Source: Mangifera indica (lineage: Eukaryota; Streptophyta; Magnoliopsida; Sapindales; Anacardiaceae). Taken from it: 64,000 bases of DNA. The notes beneath the pieces were generated by a model. That model made no database searches and was not told the origin of the DNA. It was given only the letters and a program-made list of their open reading frames with translations. The position numbers and the translations under genes were made by a program. Location: NCBI RefSeq assembly GCF_011075055.1, contig NC_058156.1, positions 682,001-746,000 of the forward strand, read 5' to 3'. Positions 62,760-64,000 of the stretch are shown piece by piece; position 1 is the stretch's first letter; the number at the start of each line of letters is the position of its first letter.

Positions 62760-63665
62760 TAAGGGTAATATTTTTTTATTAAAATTGAAAGATTAACTTA
62801 AAGATTAATTGGTATAAATTATTACTATATTTGAAAAAAATTAATAAAAATTGATAAATATAAATAATTATTATATTCAGTTAAAAGTAATAAAAAAATA
62901 TTAATATATTATTTTACTTAGATACCTTTAAATATAATTATTTTATTTTATTTGTTATAAATAATTATTATATTTTAGATTTTTTTTTTGTCATAAAAAT
63001 CTTAAAAAATAAATATATAATTATAATAAATTCAATATTACCTCGAAAATCTTTTAATACCTAATATCCATATCATCATTAATAATAGAAAGTTATTAAA
63101 ATTTTTTATTATTTATAAACCAAACAAAATAATATAAGTAATAAAAGATAAATTATCTTAATAATCTTTATGAACCGCTAACCAAACGCCATCCTCAAGT
63201 ATACAAAATTAACTTTCAAGGTGCATTTAATTCAAATAATTTTATATTATCAAAAATAAAATATTATCTAAAAAATTATTAAGTATAAATTATTACTATA
63301 TTTGATAAAAATTAATAAATATAAATAAATGTTATATTTAATTAAAAGTAATAAAAAACATCAAAATATTATTTTACTCAAATTTACTTAACTATAATTA
63401 TTCTAAAATATCTTATATATTACTTATTATATTAATTAAAAATGACGTTATTTTTGTTTTAAAAAATTATTAAATAAAAATATAATTATAATAAAATTAA
63501 TATTATATTAATAATTTTTTAATACCTAAAATAAATGTGATAATAAAATTATCTTTTATATTATCTACCATATCACTATTAATAATAAAATATTATCTAA
63601 ATATTTTATTATTTATTAAATAAATAAAATATCATAAATAATAAAAGATAAATTACTAAAAAACT
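62760..63665. repeat. two adjacent degenerate Tourist-like MITE copies
   Basis: Both follow the order of landmarks in 45255-45730: tataaattattacta, then atataattatt, then taatacctaa, then aaccaaacgcc or its remnant. They lie head to tail and are much eroded. Confidence 0.55.
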
Positions 63666-63734
63666 CACCCTCACATTATTCAAGATACAAAATGCAGGTA
63701 TGCACAGTAACTTTCATACAAAATAGCATGACGT

Positions 63735-63890
63735 AAATTAAAAAAAAGCACTGTAATCTACACCCAATTCTGATTACTTAATTGAGTCCTTCGATGATGC
63801 GTTACCCAATCACACAATGACACATCATCTAAACACATATCTGAATACCCTCGTGGGTAATGAAAATTGGGTGTAAATAGTTTTCTCGAG
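63735..63890. repeat. short foldback repeat
   Basis: The arms tctacacccaattctgatta (about 63757) and aaaattgggtgtaaata (about 63865) are complementary, with a cacatcatct core as in the other copies. Confidence 0.55.
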
Positions 63891-64000
63891 TTCCTAGAAA
63901 AATAAATCCTAACACCTCCAAATTCCACAAATAATTTAGAGGAGACAAGACAACATGGGCAATAAACAAAAATGTCATGGCTTCAAAACTCCAAAGCCAA

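Larger units (their letters stand above)
62311..64000. other. AT-rich intergenic, MITE debris
   Basis: No gene is seen. Two degenerate Tourist-like copies (62760-63190, whose right part ends aaccaaacgcc, and 63215-63665) and one short foldback repeat (63735-63890) fill most of it. Confidence 0.55.

Noticed and set aside
1..64000. tRNA or rRNA genes
   Set aside because: I looked for T-loop-like ggttcgaatc signals and rRNA blocks. The few partial matches lie in dispersed repeats without the rest of a cloverleaf.

Overview
The window is nuclear DNA of a dicot plant. It is AT-rich, the genes are split by GT-AG introns, and much of the space between genes is filled by MULE-type transposons, foldback MITEs and a dispersed repeat. 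The proteins are closest to Arabidopsis families as I remember them; I cannot name the species.

Layout: 1-22.5 kb is gene-poor. It holds a complete but dead Mutator-like element (7122-14197; decayed transposase on +, decayed DUF1985/Ulp1-type gene on -) and three foldback elements (14519-15335, 16757-17569, 21106-21475). From 22.7 kb the genes are: an intact RBOHF-type NADPH oxidase (22755-28669, 14 exons, +); two related LEA_2/NHL membrane proteins (30434-31048 and 32221-32877, +); a second Mutator-like element (33028-38384) with an intact Ulp1 protease C-terminus but no transposase; a MAKR2-like gene (42549-43980, 2 exons, -); a Tourist-like MITE (45255-45730); an orphan exon of an L25-type ribosomal protein (about 50.2 kb, -); a reticulon-like gene (55683-57359, 5 exons, +); and a decayed DAA1-type AAA-ATPase (57960 to about 61030, -). 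The last 2 kb is AT-rich MITE debris.

The gene order RBOHF - LEA_2 - MAKR2 - reticulon - DAA1-type AAA matches, from memory, Arabidopsis chromosome 1 around At1g64060 to At1g64110. This looks like an old collinear block expanded by transposons. The genes are not an operon: RBOHF makes extracellular superoxide, the LEA_2 proteins and the MAKR sit at membranes, and the reticulon shapes the ER.

The most unusual structure is the pair of Mutator-like elements. Both have terminal inverted repeats and perfect 9-bp target duplications, and both carry a 119-bp tandem repeat placed in inverted orientation on the two sides of the core (11 + 11 copies in the second element). They also share conserved paired hairpins and a TATA-bearing tandem module at opposite ends.
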